A DNA stretch of 64,000 bases from Marchantia polymorpha subsp. ruderalis (lineage: Eukaryota > Streptophyta > Marchantiopsida > Marchantiales > Marchantiaceae): contig AP031358.1 in assembly GCA_037833965.1 (NCBI GenBank), positions 24,064,001 to 24,128,000 on the forward strand, given 5' to 3'. Of this stretch, positions 48,801 through 61,899 are shown piece by piece. A program made the translations under genes and the position numbers. The notes under the pieces are model-generated. The model ran no database searches and was not told the DNA's origin. It saw nothing but the letters and a program-made list of their open reading frames with translations. Within the stretch, counting starts at the first letter, position 1. The number at the start of each line of letters is the position of its first letter.

Positions 48801-51280
48801 GTTTTTGAATCTGTAAATGTTGGATTGACAAATTTAAGAATATAAAACTTTAAAATAATTAAATAATAAAACTGAAGATCTCATTATTCAACTTTTTCAG
48901 GTATAAACATTGAATCTTACAAACATTTTACAAATATGTACGCTTATTCAACTTGGTTAGCACATAGTGATAATATGATCTTGATTTGAAACAAAATGAA
49001 GCATTTTAATACAATAGAATTAAGCTTTTTAAAAATAAACTTGAATGAAATGTAGCAATTTTGCAAAGCATGAAAGTATTGATTAATATTACGATTTGAA
49101 AGTCAACAAAATTTACAAAATATCAACAACTAATAAACAATAAATGACTTTACAAATTTACACACAACCGGTTGCTAAGTTTAAATGATTTCCAATTTTT
49201 AATTTTTATTTAAAATAATTATAATCAAAATTGCAAACTAATATTGAGTTAGATTCTGATTTTCTGATATGCTATAATTTGTATGTTTTACATCAAAAAA
49301 TGTGGTTAGAATAGAGTTAAAATTTAATTCCTAAATACGCTATAATTTATATATTGTGTTTTTATGGCACTCTTTGATCTTGTTTGATGTTCTCACTACT
49401 TTTTCCAAATTAATTAAGATATGTAAAATATGAATTTTGCAAAAAAAATAAAAAAAATGTTTTGCAAATTGTAAAACCTATATATGTAAGTTTTCAATTA
49501 ATGAAACAAGAAATTGATGATTTTGTAAACTAGCAAAAATTTCAAAGAAGACGTGTTGAATTCTTGTTTTATTTGAAAAATATAAATTTCACTTTCAATG
49601 TTTTTATATCATATTATAATGATATTTTTGCAGTTAAAAACAGACTTGATGTCAATACATTTTTAGCTTTTTTGACCTACAAGAGCTTCAGCTTTTGTAA
49701 ATTCTAATTATTGAATAAAAAAATCATGATGTAATAGAAAGCTTTTGAAATTGAAGGTACAAAAATAAGACCTATGATTGGAAAAAGGCAATTGTGTTAA
49801 AATATAAATTCCAAAAATACAAATAAAACGTGAAATAGAGTAGACTATCAATACCCTTTTATCTATCCATTTTAATTTTATCAGAAGCTTTTTGACCGAT
49901 GAATGACATTGAGAACAACATCATATAATATGAAAAGCACCATATTATGGAATTTCATGATATTTTTAAGAAAATGTTCTATGAATTGCAGATTTAAGTT
50001 TGCTTCAAATAGTTATAAAATTGTATATATATTCATTAACATGTTCAGAATTTAACTTGGATTCTTGATAAAATATATTTGTATATAAATCTTGTAAAAA
50101 ATCTGCATATAATATTTCATTACTGAATCATGAATTATATACCATTGTTAATCATGAAGATACATGAAGAGTGTAGAAGTTACATTTTACAGTAAATAAG
50201 TTAGAATTCTAAATCAAATTTGTGTATAAATTCAACACATAAGTACAAATGTAATTTATGTATATTGAAAAAAAATGAAAAGAAATTTAGGATGTGTTTT
50301 TTTTCATAATTTTAATGGAGAATAAATATATTTGTTATCGAATAATCTAATTATTTTCTTATTACATTTTTTGGAAATTATGTCTTTATCATAATTTTAT
50401 TGTAATAAAGTTAATGATTAAGAAGAATAAGAAACAACGTTTGAGATGAGTGAAAATAAAATATCAATCATGAAAGAGATCAGATTTTATATTATCAACA
50501 ATAGAAAAACATACAAAACATCAAGCCATTAGAGAGTGAACACAAATAATAAAAGTGATGAAGGATGTTATTGTATACTCCAGAAAATAATCTCAACTTA
50601 ACCACAAGAAATATTGATGAAAATTTTAAATTTAGATCAAATGTAAATTTTCAAATGAAATGAGATTAAAATGATTTCAAGAGACACCATCTTGCATGTA
50701 ATCTGGTAATATACATTGGGCAGCATAGAAGGTGGACAATAAAGAAATATCAAAACTTAATAATTTCAGTGGTTGACAAACACTTTCATGGAATACTTTT
50801 ATCATAGATGACTGAAACAAAGCAAAGGGATAGTACTAGAAATGGGTAAAACATGAAATTTCCAAGCTATTCTATTTAATCTCTTGGATCCTACACCAAA
50901 ATCAATTATCATCAAAATTATCATGCGGCTAAATCCAAATTATCTTCTGTGTCATTTAGATTGAATTCTTTTGCAAAATAGTGATTTAAGCGGTCTTATA
51001 TTTGGAGTCGATGTGCCACCTGACAATGTAGAGCAACTCTTCTCCATTGTATATCAAACATTAACATGGAACTGATTGAAACGAAAGCCATGTTAGCTTG
51101 TACCGTACTAGCCAATTGAAAAATAGTCGAAAGACATTGTCTAGCCAGGTAAGCTCAATGTTAATGCATGATGAAAACTATGGAAAAAGAGCGGGCATGG
51201 GAGTGTTGACTAGGATTTAGCGTGAGCTTGGTGTTTAGTATGGCATTCTAACTACTCCCACAACTTGAACAATGAGATAT
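48801..51280. other. Very AT-rich intergenic DNA
   Basis: Long A/T runs and no open frame of note. I see nothing I can name here. Confidence 0.4.
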
Positions 51281-51291
51281 GTAGGGTTTAG

Positions 51292-51309
51292 GGTTTAGCT
51301 ATGGAGCGT
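51292..51309. promoter_or_regulatory. Double telobox upstream of the small KGFFDWL gene
   Basis: TAGGGTTTAGGGTTTAGC lies about 830 bases before the ATG at 52128. Teloboxes (AAACCCTAA) are known plant promoter elements, common in genes of the translation machinery. Whether it serves this gene is inference. Confidence 0.35.
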
Positions 51310-52127
51310 GACATGGTTGGTACGTTTACTATGGAATCCTATATTCTCTGAAGTTGTTGAAATCTTCAAGAGAATGCTGTGATCATTTGGCACACTTCGT
51401 TTAAATTGATTCTAGAGACTGCATACCGAGGTTTGCACTTATCGAGAGTCTACATTACTGTATGTTCGTAGTTTTTGTCGAGATATAAGTTCTCGGTAGA
51501 ATAACGGAAATATATTGTATTGAGTGCAGATATCGTGGATCATTCCATTCACTTTCACGTGTTTCCGCTCTGTGTTCAAATTGTTCTTGTAATTTGTCTC
51601 ATTGAGTCGACAACTGATGATTCTAGTCTCGTGGTCTAAGCGCACAGCTTTACATATGATAACGAAGATGATAAGGAGCCACGTGTCGAGTTATTCTTAC
51701 AAGTGAAAACTGAATGGTCCGTGGTTCACTTCTACCTGAAGTAATTTTTGCACAGGAGAGCTCGAAGCGTGAAGTTTCTCATATTGGACTGACTTACTCC
51801 TTAGTTCTGACAGCTTCCCATCTACAAGGTATGCAGGTACTTTGAACACGAATCGCAAGGTTCTGGACAGAATGTGTACTCGGACTAAAACCTTATCAAA
51901 GCCGAGGATGGTATCGATGCTGGGAGCCACACAATTGTCACCATGGTAATAAAGGCGTCCTGTCTAAATTCTGAAGAGTGCGTGGCTCGCCTTAGCTCTA
52001 CACGCGCCATTCTTCTCAGGTATAACGAGTGAGAAAGAATTTCAAAGCTGCGCACCAGACTGGACTGCAGGATCACATTGTGCTCGAGCTAGACCCGAGA
52101 AATTTTGCACGCAGGCTTCTTTGCAAA

Positions 52128-52364
52128 ATGGTTCCGTTCGCACTGTCTTTGCCTATGGGAGGACAGGTTATCATGGCTGCGGGTGCAAAGTCTGAAAAGA
52201 AAGGGTTTTTCGATTGGCTGAGTGATGCGTTGGACAAAGACGGACTGCTGGAAGTTGATCCTCTCTTAGGGAAGGCAGGGGACGGAAAGAGTGGCCCATC
52301 TCCGGCTGGAAAGAAGGGTCCTGCATCGGCTCCACAAAAGAAGTTGAATTTTTTTAAGAAGTGA
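52128..52364 (+). CDS. Small Lys-rich protein with KGFFDWL core, function unknown
   Basis: 78 residues, starting MVPFALSLPMGG and ending KKLNFFKK. Order: a short hydrophobic stretch (about residues 1-20, with VIMAAG just after), the block EKKGFFDWLSDALDKDGLLE (about 26-45), DPLLGK, then a Gly/Ser/Pro/Lys-rich tail. It reads like a small protein family I have seen in plants with a KGFFDW core and basic tail, but I cannot name it or its role. The Met at 52128 is chosen because a good acceptor (TTGCACGCAG, 52114) lies just upstream, so the first exon would be untranslated leader. The frame stays open further upstream to about 52,029, so a longer start is possible. Confidence 0.6.
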   Translation: MVPFALSLPMGGQVIMAAGAKSEKKGFFDWLSDALDKDGLLEVDPLLGKAGDGKSGPSPAGKKGPASAPQKKLNFFKK

Positions 52365-52605
52365 TCACTTACGGAGGTATATTTCTGTCTACGCCATGAC
52401 CACTGCCTAATAAGTTCGAGCCTAGGCCCCACTCTGATAGTATCCGGCTTTGATTTGGATGATCCTATGTTTCTAAGACGATTCTTCAAGATTTATGTTT
52501 CATGTTATGTTTCGTTATTTCATGTATGGGCCATGCCGGTAAGCATCGAGTATAGTCAAACATCAGAGAAGACAGTGCCTGTGCACTACAGTTTATACGT
52601 TGAAT

Positions 52606-52612
52606 GGAGAGA

Positions 52613-52648
<36 letters not shown>
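52606..52648. repeat. GA microsatellite
   Basis: A run of GA dinucleotides broken once by GG, downstream of the small KGFFDWL gene. Confidence 0.9.
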
Positions 52649-52650
<2 letters not shown>

Positions 52651-52699
52651 TGATGTATTGCGTTCTCAATTCAGATCAAGTAGACGATTGCAAAAGATC

Positions 52700-54880
52700 A
52701 AGATTATTTTGAGACGGCAAGGGGGGACGATACACCCTGTCGTTGTCGGACTTGAAAGCATTTTATTCTGCAACTGGCTTGAGGAATTACTTATGTAAAG
52801 ATTCAAATACGTACACAAAGCGAATAGAGTAATCTGCCTCTTCTCAGGCCAACGGGCGAACACTGGAAGCAATATGGCTGGACAGGTGTAAATATTGCCA
52901 CCTTACTATGGAGACTCTTGCAACCACGATCTTATCGATGTCTCATTTGCTGCTTTTTCTGGAGTAGTGCCGCAGGCGGTAGAACGTCGTGATTGCTATA
53001 ACTCTTGATGTTTGTCAATTTTTAAAGAGATGATATTGAATGTGCTTGGGGGAGTTTTAAATGACTGATGTACCCATTACCACTTCTATCTTTGTGTGAT
53101 TTGTTGCTAATATAATTTCCTTCTATCGTCCGATACCAAGAACTTGTACCAGCATTCTTCATGAAAATTCGGAGACGTGATAGTGAACTCGCCCTTCTCG
53201 AAGTGTATTGTCGAAGTAACCACTTGATTGTCTGCTTCCTCGCAATGAGAAGGGCTTTTGTTGCACCTGAATTGTGAAGCGAATATGATCCCTTGTGCAG
53301 AAAGTCGTCGTACAAAGTGGCTACGCTTCTGCGACGACATTTTCTGGAAGTGTCGTCCACACATCACGGTGTCTTGAGTTTCGTCTTGCCGACAGTATCT
53401 TTCTGAGAAAGTACATGCTATCAATGGCTACGCTGAATATGAAGATGAAGTAGTTTCGTTGTGTATGAGATGGCTTTTGAAGCATCTGAATGTTTGTTGC
53501 CGATCACAGTTATCGGAACTATCAGCAATTCTTATCACATTGTTTTTTGTAAAATTCAGCTCTGGACGGAGGAAGATTCAAAGTTATACATTTCCGAAAA
53601 GGTGGAATAGAACGTAGATGGTAAATGTATAACAACGAAAGATATAACTCTATGCTCGGAATAAATATTATCCTCAGTCCGAGCAAATGTAACAATCTGA
53701 CGTTAAATCGTGCACTGAACGAGAGTATACAAGCTGTAGCAAGCGACTTCTACTTAGGAACAATATTTTCAAGATCGTGTACGTGCACCAGTAAATGAAG
53801 ATAGGAGGATGAGATTTAACTCCCTTGGATATGTGCAAATGCAAATTAATAGTGCATGTATACATACGTATATATACATCAATTACCAACCTACGTATCA
53901 CCGATCAATAACTTCGCGATGTGTATCTATCTACTGGCAAGTTGAAAACTCACTGGTAAGATGAAAATGACTGCTCACTACATTCCACTGCATGCAGTGG
54001 AAAGATCAATATTGAACGCAAGTCTCAACGAAAAATTTAAAATTTTCAATTGAATACCAAGTTTCTCGCCATCGGTTATCACTTTCACTAGTTGCCCTCT
54101 GTAACTTTTAGGTCGAAATCTGAGCGTGTATGCTTCTAAATTAGTGACATTGCCACACATTCACGTTACCACACGACGTACATAGATATAAACATACTGT
54201 AGTGACCGCGATGATCGGATAGGAACTCTGGAAAATCGGTGACAGAACTTGCGACAGAGGTTCGGAGCGTGCGAGGCTCATCTTTCTGGAGTCATCCAAA
54301 CGGATTGTTGCAATTCCATTTACAGTTCATACCGGATTGTGAATGAAGGGATAACAGTCAAGGACTCCATATACATGTGCATGGAGAGAACAAAATTGTT
54401 TATGTCCATCGTGGAAAATATGCCGAATTAGTGATCTGGACATCGAAACGTTTGTTCGCCTGTAGGTGAACGAAGTTAATTTTATCGAAACTTACGCAAC
54501 ACGAGGTTTTTTAAAACATAACTTTGGATTTTCTTAAATATATGTACAGCAGATGTTACAAGTGGCACCATTGACACCATCAAAGTTTAAGAGGATTGAC
54601 CGTATGTGGACTGTACAGATGGAGTCAGTTTCAGAAAAAGTCCGTCGTGGAAGTAGATATTTCATCTCAGCTTTCTATTCACATATCTTATTTAGACGGT
54701 AGAAGATGGAGCAGTGAGACTTTGATTTCATAGTTCAGGCAAATTCAATTTGTGTTCGATAGCCGCCCAGATATAGCTCTTACAGTACACTGTATAAATC
54801 GCCTTCAGGGCAGAAGTTGCACTCAACTCCGGTCGTAGCTAAAGCTTATCGGTACACTGTCAAGTTTCTTCACTAGAAAA
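52700..54880. other. Unassigned sequence between two host genes
   Basis: Moderate GC. A 105-codon minus-strand frame (53,107-53,424) has several cysteines but no family I recognise and no splice support. A 12-base inverted pair CCACTGCATGCAGTGG lies near 53,985. No supported gene. Confidence 0.35.
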
Positions 54881-54903
54881 TCGAAACACATAATTTCTAT
54901 CTG

Positions 54904-57876
54904 ATGACGAAGACAGTAACATTCAACTTCCATCTCAATTTGGGCGCCTCTAAATTAGATGCTTCCAAGGCTCCCCGAGTGAATTCTTCCGGAATGGGCA
55001 GGGAATGGTTGCGCACTTCCCCTACTTCCGACATTCGATTAGCATTGATGATTGCCCTCTCCTCACAGGCCGCTAGACAATCGCAGCGTGGTGGGTCTCT
55101 TACGTCCAGCAGTATTTTGAGTTCTAGCGATGACGCGTGTCATAAAATTCGTCTCTGCCTAAAGCTCATTTTGTAGGAATTCTGGTTCGTACAAGACTTT
55201 GTTCACAGGTTCCCGTATCACGATGAAGATCACCTCACCTTTGAAGCTGAGGCGGACTCTATTCTATGTTTTTGTTCTCGTGGGTATATCTGAGAAGAGA
55301 AGTTGATCACTGAGTAAGGCATAAAGGAGGACTTGACGATCTAGGCAATGAACTGTTCGTATTTTATAGCAATTAAGTGACTGAAGGCCTCACCTTATCT
55401 GCCTCGATTTTGCAGTTGTTGAAAGTCTGGCATCAGAGAGTTTCAAGTATGTTTTTCCTCGGCGACAGAACGGTCAAAATCCAGAAGAAGCTTTCATGAG
55501 CGGTGAGACTTGTTCAGACTTGTTGCTTAAATTGCTGCCTCTGGTTGTCATCTTCGTAGTTCATTCATTACTGTGAGAGAAGTGACTAATGTTGTGGAAC
55601 ATATCACTTTCATGAGTGATGCAGTCGCTCTTGTCGATTCGCCTTGACGTATGCATGCTTCGTCGTGAACAGTTCCTGATCTCGAAACAATTCCATACAG
55701 AGTTATTCGCAAAGAACCTGGTTACGAGATCCGCGTGGTTGAGGTGATTGTTCGATTAATCTATTGATCAGCATGTTCAACCTTGTCCTTTGCAATTCAT
55801 GATTTAATTGTAGCTCTGCTTGTGTGCTAATTGTTATACCTACCACTTTGAACCTTCTTCTTTGAATAACGCAAGCGTTCTCTGGGTTTGTGGAAATCAA
55901 TCTCGAGTTCTCATAGCCCTCTACGGCTCAGGCCCGGGGCTTAATGCTCTTTTCTCCATCGTTTGCAAGTCACCTACAAAGTTTTTTAGAATTCACTAAA
56001 TTTACGATAGCTTACCATTTATGTTCCTCTTGCAGTCTTATATGATAGCTGAAACTGATATGTCCGGAGAGAGTGGATTTGACTTCGTCAGTTCAGGTCA
56101 AGCATTCAATACTCTTGCTGAATACATTTTCGGAAAGGTGAGATTCCTTTTTCCGAAAGTGCAATTGCCGTATATTGAAGTTTAATCGCTCAGCCCTACG
56201 TTCCAGCTTGATCTCGCCAGCTTAATTAGTGCGAGAATCTGTTACTAAATATGTTATCACTATAATAGAGCGTGTAGTATCCTTCTCAACAGCGAAGAGT
56301 CAACCATCTTACGGAGAATCCAGAGTATAAAGCGCGCCAGATTGATCTATCTTGTTTTGTTTTGCAGAACACCTCGAGGGAAACGATGCCAATGAACACA
56401 CCGGTGCTTCTACAAAGGAACGAAACAAAATCTCAAAAGATGGAGATGACTACTCCTGTGTTCACACAGAAGGTTTATCCTCCTATTTCAGTTTTGTTCG
56501 TAAAGCAATATGCAGAGGAAATTACCTTCAGTTCTTCCCACTGGATTGCTAAGATCTGGATTTGTTCTTGGTTCAGGCCTCAGAAGAAGGCACATGGCGC
56601 ATGGCCTTTTTAATACCTTCAAAGTTTGATGAAAGTAATCTGCCAATTCCAGACAATACTTCAGTCAAAATTAGAAGGGTTCCATCCAAGACAGTGGCTG
56701 TGACTGCTTTCTCGGGTACAAATCTCACCAGTTATCTTTTAAGCTTTACTAAGAATAAAAAAACAGGACTAGATGCGTTATCAGTGGTTGTACTTAATGG
56801 TGCATATTACATGTATAGAAAGGTGAAATGAGCATAACACACAGTAATTGCCGAGTCGATGTCGTCCGAATACTATATCTTGCTTCCAAATAAGTTCATC
56901 TTCTCTCGGTGTTGTGAGTTTTACATCATCTCCTCGTACTTCAGATTCAAGAGCCACCGGTATTTGAATTTTGAAGAGACGCCTCTGTCAGTTTCAAGCA
57001 ATATTGTTATCTAGAAACTGCAAGCCTAATTCCTGGGTAGAATTATATTTTCTGCGGTCCACTGTAATGACCCGACCGAGTTGTGTGATGGCCAAGTGAT
57101 CCTTGCCACTAACCTAAACCCTAAACCATGTTGGTGATGGTCATGGGCCCAGTGACCATCACCAATTGCATCTCCCGTGTTATCCTGATTCAAACGAATG
57201 CTCAAATATATTATTTTTGTCGTTATCTTCCTTCCATCGTGTGGACTTTCTGTTTGTTCCTGTGTGACCAGACTTATCAGCAGCTAGAAGTTGCACAACA
57301 ACTTGGATAATCTCATTTGTCAAGATCGGTTGTTATTCTTCTGACTACTTTTCGCGATTTGTTACGGGCGTTCCCAATGGATAGTTCGATTCACTGCTTT
57401 TCCTCAGCTCTCACGGTTGATTATGCGGTAATGTTCGTCTAATGCAAGTACTTGCATTTAACAATCACCAATGACAATGTCCATGAGTTTAAGCAGGCTT
57501 TGTAACAGAAGACGTTTTGGAAAAGAAGGAAAGAGAGATACGACGGGCGCTGGAGAAAGATAATCAAGTGCGAACGAAAGGATCCGTTCTGCCTGAGATC
57601 GCTCAGGTACGTGTAAACAGATGTAAAATCAGATGCCTCAATTCAAGTCAGGCCAACCCAAACTGGTTGGCCAAGTGTGTATTGCGGTCTGGGACCTAAT
57701 ACCCGTGGAGTGAATTACTTACTGCAATTTTTGAACACCAATTAAAGACACTCATGGTGCCAGTAGAATTATTCTGATGAACTGGCAGTTGTTTGATGTT
57801 GCAGTACAATCCACCGTTTACTCCCCCTTTCATGCGTCGGAACGAAGTCTCAGTGGAAGTCGAGTACAAAGCATGA
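54904..57876 (+). CDS. SOUL heme-binding-domain protein, eight exons
   Basis: A plant SOUL-family protein of the At3g10130 type. SOUL proteins bind tetrapyrroles; plant members of this type are reported from plastids. Exons: 54904-55090, 55416-55502, 55673-55743, 56036-56137, 56368-56472, 56577-56715, 57497-57606 and 57805-57876. The lengths sum to 873 bases, giving 290 residues plus TGA, with all phases consistent. Order: a basic Ser-rich leader (residues 1-40, possible transit peptide), a helix [18 protein letters not shown], the phrase FKYVFPRR...EEAFMS, then the SOUL domain: [25 protein letters not shown], a doubled M(N/T)TPV block (MPMNTPV and [11 protein letters not shown]), [31 protein letters not shown], and [20 protein letters not shown] at the end. 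The start ATG is the first after an upstream in-frame TAG (near 54,877). The donor after exon 5 (GTTTAT) is weak but gives the right frame. Confidence 0.92.
57113..57127. promoter_or_regulatory. Telobox in a SOUL gene intron
   Basis: CCTAAACCCTAAACC lies inside the intron between exons 6 and 7. It may be a chance or inert telomere-like remnant. Confidence 0.4.
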
Positions 57877-57879
57877 GAG

Positions 57880-59900
57880 AAGCAAACCTCTTCTGATTGA
57901 AACTGGAAGGGGACCCAATGAATCTATAAAACACTGTACCACTACTTGTTTTTTTCTAAGACCAATTGTCTTCGGCCAGTTTCAGTACATACGTTCCATC
58001 TCACCAGCTTATCGCCTTCAAAGCTCTGACTACATGTTACTGGTTACTACTTGCTCTCAAGTGGTTGAGACGATCCGAGACATGAAATTCTTGGAGTTTA
58101 GTGGCTCGCAGTGATGTCTCGTAACATAACAATACACAATTGCTTGATATGAAACATTTACGGCACAGCCCCTTAAGTATCGAAGAGTTGACTCGTCAAT
58201 GTATGATTGTCAAATATCTCTCTCGTATCTATGAGCTACGCATCATGCTGCGCGAACCATTGTGCTTGTAGAATATTCTTGTACAGTAGACCATTAGGAA
58301 TTTCAGGTTCTTATGTCCTGTAAACAGCATTGGATCAAGTCTCAATAAATTACCTCTTTTTTTACTTTATTATAGCTAGAGATTTAATCATGTTCGTGCA
58401 AGATTATAGGGCAGGAAATTAATAAGCCTGTACCATGATGATGTTAGTATTGTGTACAATCCCATCTCCCTCGAATTTCATATGGTGTGATGCAAAGGGC
58501 AACATTTTACTTCAGATGTGTACCTAACGGACAATAACCATGAGCAGCGAACTATGCTCACCCATGTTATTCAAATTGCGCCGATGTATTGAAAGTGCCT
58601 AATATATATTGACCGCTTACACCAAGTCTTAATTGGATCTCACAAACAAAAGTTCGTTCACTTTTGTTGAATAGCTTATACTTCCATCATATAAGTTTGA
58701 CTTTAATTTGGAGCTTGATGAGGGGATGCAAGAAACCAAAGGCAGCATTCAATACATGATGGTAAATGTGGAGACTCCTCTTTGCTTTCACCATAAGAGA
58801 ATACTGAATTTAGTAGTGATATACCGACTCAATGTATAAGTTGAATTCACTATTTCAATGATTTTCTTTCTGTAGATATCAGTCAACTTATGCGTCTCAT
58901 ACATGCTAAACTCAAGCGTCAAGGTTGCCTACAACTAAGATTTGAGTACCACTTCCATGAATCTCTAATAACATTTCCTCAAACTCATTGTACATAGCGT
59001 TGTGTCATCATAACATTTCCAATGCATAATCTTTCTCGTAATCCAAATTTTCCAAACATCTTACTTGTGTCAATCTACCACATAAGTGCCATTAGTTTCG
59101 TTCTCGCCTTAGTAGTTAAAGCGTACGAAAATTCCATCTTGTGTATATAGTTCTTCATGACGAGATCCAAAGTGTTGCTACCACATGGAGCACCTCAAAC
59201 TTTATTTTCTCTCAAACTAAGGATGTCAAGACGCATTTACAAGTTATTAACGATGTGATTAATCACATTATTAATAGCAGGTTTTCAAAACATTATTAAA
59301 TCTTTCAAAAGTTGAAATTGCCAAAATACAACCTTGTGTAATATAGATTCTTTGAATTGTTCAAGATTCAAAATTGACTCCTAAAATGATGCCAACAAAT
59401 AATTTAATTGTTTCAAAAGATCTTCGAGATGGATGCATCTTTCCGCAATGCATCTTTTTGCTTCAATACATATCATATAGCATTTTAAAAACATTTAACA
59501 AATCATAATATAACAATATCTATTTGGTTGCATTTAATTGTTTCAGTATCTTTAACAACTTTGATCAAAGATTTGATTCTCAAGGGTATGCGACCAAACT
59601 CTTACATGCGTCAATGAAAGCGTATAGAGCGTTGATGTTGGGTTCATCAAATTATTGGTAAAAAGACTTGTTTTTCTTATCATTGAACTATTTTGTAGAC
59701 TTTTTGACTACGTATGTCACATAATTCGTAATGGTATGATCAATGCATCATAACAAGTCAAATTTGGTTGAAGAGTCATCTTCGACAACAATGTTTGATT
59801 TCCAATCCGCCACGACAATGATTTTATCGAACGTCAAATTCTTAATACACAAGATGTTCAAAGCTTCCTTGAATTTGTCCAAAACAATAACGGTTTTGTG
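57880..59900. other. Unassigned AT-rich DNA
   Basis: No gene seen downstream of the SOUL gene. A 65-codon minus frame at 59,748-59,945 is not recognised. Confidence 0.35.
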
Positions 59901-59922
59901 ACTCTCATCTCCAACAAACTTC

Positions 59923-60275
59923 ACATGACATGTTTGATCCAACATCGTAAATTTTTCATTGATGTAATTTTTTGTGACAGATATGTAAACTATAATCTTA
60001 CTAATGTTCGTCTAGATATCAAGTATGTTTGACAACAGACTTGACATGCAATGTTTGATGAAAAGGAGCAAATTTTTCATCTATGTAATTCGTCGTGATT
60101 GATATGTAAGCTATATTCTTAATAATATTTGTCTAGATATCAAGCATGTTTGACAACAGTCTTCACATGCAAATTTTGATTAATCAAAACAACTTTTTCA
60201 TCAATGTAACTTGTTGTGATAGATATGTAAGTTTTATTCTTGATAATGTTTGTCTAGATATCAAGTATGCTTGCC
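59923..60275. repeat. 121-bp tandem repeat, almost three copies
   Basis: Copies start at 59923, 60044 and 60165 with ACATG(A/C). Each contains TTTTTCAT(T/C)(G/T)ATGTAA, GATATGTAA(A/G) and GTCTAGATATCAAG(T/C)ATG. They have diverged by many substitutions but stay in register. Confidence 0.88.
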
Positions 60276-61200
60276 ATAAATACGTCAGTATCAATGTGTT
60301 TTTTAGGATGCTTTGCCATTATAGCATGACTTTTATCGTGATAAACTCAATATTGCATTTTGTGGTAATTGGTTTACACAACATGTCATCAACCATGAGT
60401 AGTTTATTGCCTCCACACCAATGTCCAGAGTTTTTGAACAAGCACTTTCAAATTCTTGTTTGGAGATCGTGCAGAATCTGGAAACCCCAAACATTATCTT
60501 CTTTTTATTATGTGTAGTGAGGATAAACTTTGTTGCAAATACATCCATTGCTTCATTCTCTTATCTTTCATCCTTAAGACATTTATATGTATTCATGGTG
60601 CTGATAGCTGTGATTTTCTTAAACGTGTATATTTTACAAAACTGAACCACGTTACGTATTTGCAGTCCTTATCATGTTGATGCATGATGCCAAACTTTTT
60701 TCAAAGAGCACAGTTTCAACAGAATCACAGTTCACATCATTTGGCAACATCTTCTTTAATGATTTTTTGATCACTTGTGCATTTTGTGAACTAGACCTAG
60801 ATACTACATCTCAATAATACAATTGCTGGTAAAATTTTTGTCTGAAGATTCACAAGTATTGTCTCGTGCAATCATGGAACAATTTAATTTGCGCAATGCT
60901 GCGAACTTTGTCACAGAATGCAAGAAGATTCTCATAGTTCAATGTCTATTCATCAATAAGTGTTGCAAACTGAAAGTGAACTTTAGACTGGTCTTATAAC
61001 TTAATTTAAAGACCTGTGTATTGCAAGTGCCGATACATGAGTTAAGACTCTTTCTGAGATATTTGCTTGATGGGATCACATCAAGAACATATTTGCTTCA
61101 TGGTACCCATCAAGATTTCGGTTTACCCGATGGGACTTCAAGAATGACACACGTCACACTGTTCTAGTATGAACAAACGGTGCGTTTGTCAGTTGCCTTG
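60276..61200. other. Unassigned sequence
   Basis: No gene seen. At 61,060-61,140 there are TTGATGGGATCACATCAAG and CCATCAAG motifs like those at 5,308-5,610. Confidence 0.35.
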
Positions 61201-61472
61201 GCGGAACTCGAGCAAGTGAAAAGCGGTCGTCAGTCATACTTCGTCTCACCTTGGCGGAGCTTGAGCGAGTGGAAAGCGGTCGTCAGTCATACATCGTCTC
61301 GCCTTGGCGGATCTAGAGCGAGAGGTGGTGAAAAGCGGTCGTCGTACTTTGTCCCGCCTTGGCAAAGCTCGAGCGAGAGTTGGTGGAAAGCGGTTGTTAG
61401 TCATACTTTGTCTTGCCTTGGCGGAGCTCAAGCGAGAGCTGGTGGAAAGCGGTCGTTAGTCATACTTCGTCT
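61201..61472. repeat. 53-59 bp tandem repeat, five copies
   Basis: Copies start at 61201, 61254, 61307, 61362 and 61421, each GC(G/A)(G/A)A(G/A/T)CT(C/T)(G/A)AG and ending GCCTTG. Later copies carry an extra AGAG(T/C)TGGTG-type insert, so the array grew with length variants. It is GC-richer than its surroundings. Confidence 0.9.
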
Positions 61473-61680
61473 AAACATTAGCTTTGATGTGCGACGAGAA
61501 AGATACCCTCTTTATTGCCCCTCCTTCACCTTCAAGAGGCCTTTTTCCAGCTTGACCTTATCCCAATTTGATCGCAGAACGGGACCTTGTAATCTTGTCA
61601 GAGTTCACAGATTGCTTGCGCAACATTGTGTCCGTTGTCAAAAGGCGAGGTAAAATCTTGATTGCTCTACAACTAGATAA

Positions 61681-61866
61681 TTTTACTGAACTTGTTCTCG
61701 GAACTGAATGAATTGATGTCTTCATGGAATTCCTCAAGTAGTCTTAGCTCATTGTGAGGACTGAAGAATTAGGTTTTACTGAACTTGTTCTCGGAACTGA
61801 ATGAATTGATGTCTTCGTGGAATTCCTCAAGTAGTCTTAGCTCATTGTGAGGACTGAAGAATTAGG
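61681..61866. repeat. 93-bp perfect tandem duplication
   Basis: 61681-61773 and 61774-61866 match with only one difference that I can see. Such identity implies a recent duplication. Confidence 0.95.
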
Positions 61867-61899
61867 TTCAGCCATATTGTTTAACTGTGACCTTGTGTA

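Noticed and set aside
53022-53424. Minus-strand gene with a Cys-rich product
   Set aside because: Two overlapping short frames, no recognised family, no flanking splice sites or second exon.
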